Below, in pieces: positions 60,449-64,000 of a DNA stretch of 64,000 nucleotides. Position 1 is the stretch's first letter. Each line of letters opens with the position of its first letter. The notes under the pieces were generated by a model. That model made no database searches. It saw only the letters and a list, made by a program, of their open reading frames with translations, and was not told the DNA's origin. The position numbers and the translations under genes are program-made. Source of the stretch: Streptomyces noursei (lineage in GTDB: Bacteria > Actinomycetota > Actinomycetes > Streptomycetales > Streptomycetaceae); assembly GCF_001646665.1 (NCBI RefSeq), contig NZ_LWBU01000011.1:62001-126000 (forward strand). Direction: 5' to 3'.

Positions 60449-61984
60449 TCATGCCGGACGGTCGCCGTCGGTGCGCGCTGCCCCCGCCACTTCCGTGTCC
60501 TCGGCCTCGTCCCCAGCCGATGGCGCCACGCCCGGACCCGCCCCCGGACCAGTCCCCGGATCGGCCGCCGGGTCCACCCCCGGGTCGGCCGCCGCCGCTG
60601 CCGCCGCCCGGGCGAGCCGCCGGTGCTCGGCGGCCTTCTTCTCGTGGATCTCCGCCATGCGCAGGTGGTACGCCGGATCGTGCTCCTCGTACACGTCGGG
60701 GATGCCGTCCATGTCGTCGTCGCGCTCCTCCTCCGCGAGCAGCGCCCGGTACCTGCGTACCCGCAGCTTCAGCAGGATCGCGGCGAGTACGGCGGCGATG
60801 AGCGACCCCATCAGGACGGCCGCCTTGATCTCGTCCGTCAGCGCCGCGTCCCCGGTGAAGGCCAGCTCACCGATGAGCAGCGAGACGGTGAAGCCGATCC
60901 CCGCGAGGGTGGCGACGGCGAAGAGGTCCGCCCAGGTCAGGTCCTCGTTGAGCGACGCCCTGGTGAAACGGGCCGCGAGCCATGTACCGCCGAAGATGCC
61001 GACGGCCTTGCCGACCACCAGGCCGAGCACCACACCGAGGGTCTCGGGCGAGGTGAACACATCGGCCAGCGCGCCGCCGGAGACGGACACGCCCGCCGAG
61101 AACAGCGCGAACAGCGGCACCGCGAGACCGGCCGACAGGGGCCTGACCAGGTGCTCGATGTGCTCGCCCGGAGAGTGCTCCTCCCCCTCGCGGCGGGTGC
61201 AGCGCAGCATCAGGCCCATGGCGACGCCCGCGATGGTGGCGTGGACGCCGCTGTTGTACATCAGGCCCCAGACGACCAGGGCGAGCGGGACGTACACGTA
61301 CCAGCCGCGTACGCCGGTGCGCAGCAGCACCCAGAACACGGCGAGGCCCGCGACGGCGCCGCCGAGCGCCGCGAAGTTCAGGTCACCGGTGAAGAAGACC
61401 GCGATGATCAGGATGGCGAACAGGTCGTCCACGACGGCGAGCGTGAGCAGGAAGGCGCGCAGCGCGGACGGCAGCGAGGTGCCGATGACGGCGAGGACGG
61501 CCAGGGCGAAGGCGATGTCGGTGGCGGTCGGCACCGCCCAGCCGGCCAGGGAGCCGTCGCCGGCGAGGTTCACCAGCGCGTAGACGAGGGCGGGGGCGAT
61601 CATGCCGCAGAGCGCGGCGATCACGGGGAGCGCGGCCGCCTTCGGGTCGCGCAGCTCGCCCGCGACCAGTTCGCGCTTGAGCTCGATGCCCGCGACGAAG
61701 AAGAAGACGGCGAGCAGTCCGTCGGCCGCCCAGTGCTGGACGGACAGGTCCAGGCCCAGGGCGGCCGGGCCTATGTGGAAGTCGCGGACGGACTCGTAGC
61801 TCCCGCTGACCGGGGTGTTCGCCCAGACGAGGGCGGCGATGGCGGCCAGCAGCAGCAGGACGCCGCCGACGGTCTCCGTGCGCAGCGCGTTGACGACGTA
61901 GGTCCGCTCGGGAAACGGGAGACGGGCCAGGAACGTGCGCGGGGCGCTCTGCGTGGGCGGGGTGCTGGGCTTCGGCGCGGCCAC
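60449..61984 (-). CDS. nhaA: Na+/H+ antiporter NhaA with extended C-terminus
   Basis: A 511-aa antiporter. About twelve TM helices span 30-410; LTLAVVDDLFAILIIAVFF carries the ion-binding Asp pair. It exchanges sodium for protons and sets cytoplasmic pH. Residues 412-511 are an extra cytosolic tail: a DDDMDGIPDVYE loop (422-433) like a calcium site, a charged helix, and a DPG/GPG-rich low-complexity end. GTG 61984 has GGAGG 8 nt upstream. A TAGGGT -10 is seen about 145 bp upstream. Confidence 0.95.
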   Translation of the reverse strand: MAAPKPSTPPTQSAPRTFLARLPFPERTYVVNALRTETVGGVLLLLAAIAALVWANTPVSGSYESVRDFHIGPAALGLDLSVQHWAADGLLAVFFFVAGIELKRELVAGELRDPKAAALPVIAALCGMIAPALVYALVNLAGDGSLAGWAVPTATDIAFALAVLAVIGTSLPSALRAFLLTLAVVDDLFAILIIAVFFTGDLNFAALGGAVAGLAVFWVLLRTGVRGWYVYVPLALVVWGLMYNSGVHATIAGVAMGLMLRCTRREGEEHSPGEHIEHLVRPLSAGLAVPLFALFSAGVSVSGGALADVFTSPETLGVVLGLVVGKAVGIFGGTWLAARFTRASLNEDLTWADLFAVATLAGIGFTVSLLIGELAFTGDAALTDEIKAAVLMGSLIAAVLAAILLKLRVRRYRALLAEEERDDDMDGIPDVYEEHDPAYHLRMAEIHEKKAAEHRRLARAAAAAAADPGVDPAADPGTGPGAGPGVAPSAGDEAEDTEVAGAARTDGDRPA

Positions 61985-62312
61985 GGTGGTGGACCTCCGG
62001 TCGGTTCGGCGGGCATGACGGAACGCATTGCCGACCAGACTTCCCGGCGCACCTGTGTCTCGCTGCCGTACGCACCTGCTGCCGTACGGGCTGTCGTACT
62101 CGTCGTCATCGTGCTGACGCGGTTGTCACCCTACCCGCTGCACGCCAGGTCATATCCGGCGAATGCCACCTTATGTGCGGAGAGGGCACCCGGCGCGCCG
62201 GCGCCGGACGCCCTCTCCGGAGACTTCCCGGTGGCCGGCCTCACAGGCCCACCGACCGGCCGTATCGACCTGCCGGCCGCACCGGCCGTGCCGACCTGCG
62301 GACCGTGCCGGA
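61985..62312. other. Intergenic region between nhaA and acs
   Basis: No gene is supported. TAGGGT on the minus strand (complement of 62128-62133) is a consensus-like -10 for nhaA, giving a leader of about 140 nt. The acs terminator is at 62178-62219. The rest (62220-62312) is GGCCGG/CGACC-rich with no clear signal. Confidence 0.55.
62178..62219 (-). terminator. Terminator of acs
   Basis: CGGAGAGGGC (62178-62187) and GCCCTCTCCG (62210-62219) form a perfect 10-bp stem. The 22-nt loop has its own GGCGCC/CGGCGCGCCG palindromes. It lies about 94 bp beyond the acs stop on its strand. Confidence 0.7.

Positions 62313-64000
<1,688 letters not shown>

Overview
The window is chromosomal DNA of a Streptomyces or a very close actinomycete. 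The evidence is very high G+C with strong G/C at third codon positions, frequent GTG/TTG starts, many promoters that place the -10 hexamer 6-7 nt from the start codon (leaderless mRNAs), a perfect Streptomyces/Bacillus-type parS site, a WblA-type WhiB protein, a DasR-like chitinase promoter, XRE/DUF397 and SLATT genes, and a gene order I recall from the S. coelicolor core (fba to acs). Species cannot be fixed by reading alone. Comparisons with S. coelicolor or Mycobacterium tuberculosis are from memory, not from a search.

Layout. 0-5 kb: parS embedded in a terminator hairpin, class II aldolase, a DUF3151 gene, then tryptophan dioxygenase, kynureninase and an HGGxW hydrolase that together could take tryptophan to anthranilate. 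5-12.5 kb: NmrA-like protein, a NarL-type two-component pair, a P450, and an ABC exporter divergent from a GbsR/MarR-type regulator with an operator between them. 12.5-17 kb: a diacylglycerol-kinase-like protein that appears to lack its active site, purA, and a membrane Ser/Thr kinase whose 3' end holds purA's terminator. 17-27.3 kb: secreted GH19 chitinase, a 1,001-aa secreted FG-GAP protein, an HTH protein, a toxin-antitoxin-like pair, SRPBCC, XRE/DUF397, a PrmC-like methyltransferase, and a MarR/DJ-1 operon. 27.5-33.2 kb: class III aminotransferase, GntR regulator, SLATT protein, ybaB-recR-DUF5063. 33.5-38.2 kb: aspartokinase with an internal beta-subunit start, an Asd homologue without the usual catalytic cysteine, then an ECF-type sigma factor overlapping a membrane partner gene.

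38.6-44 kb: SURF1, an S9 peptidase, a small membrane protein, tRNA-Pro(CGG), a Pr6Pr-type membrane-protein pseudogene, a metallophosphoesterase and a YqeY protein. 44.3-64 kb is a conserved actinobacterial stress and envelope block: class A PBP, wblA, two ArsA/Get3-like ATPases, DUF4177, RidA, NUDIX, MBL-fold, SPFH, Crp, endonuclease III, CoA-type NUDIX, CvpA-trypsin (MarP-like) protease, epoxide-hydrolase-like protein, holin-X protein, NhaA, and acetyl-CoA synthetase running off the right edge. The order parallels what I recall for M. tuberculosis Rv3667-Rv3682.

No prophage, insertion sequence, CRISPR array or biosynthetic cluster is visible. The most notable points are the two probable pseudo-enzymes (DAGK-like and Asd-like), parS inside a terminator, terminators built into convergent coding ends, a compact leaderless toxin-antitoxin promoter with a dyad operator, a deletion pseudogene next to the tRNA, and a calcium-loop-like tail on NhaA.
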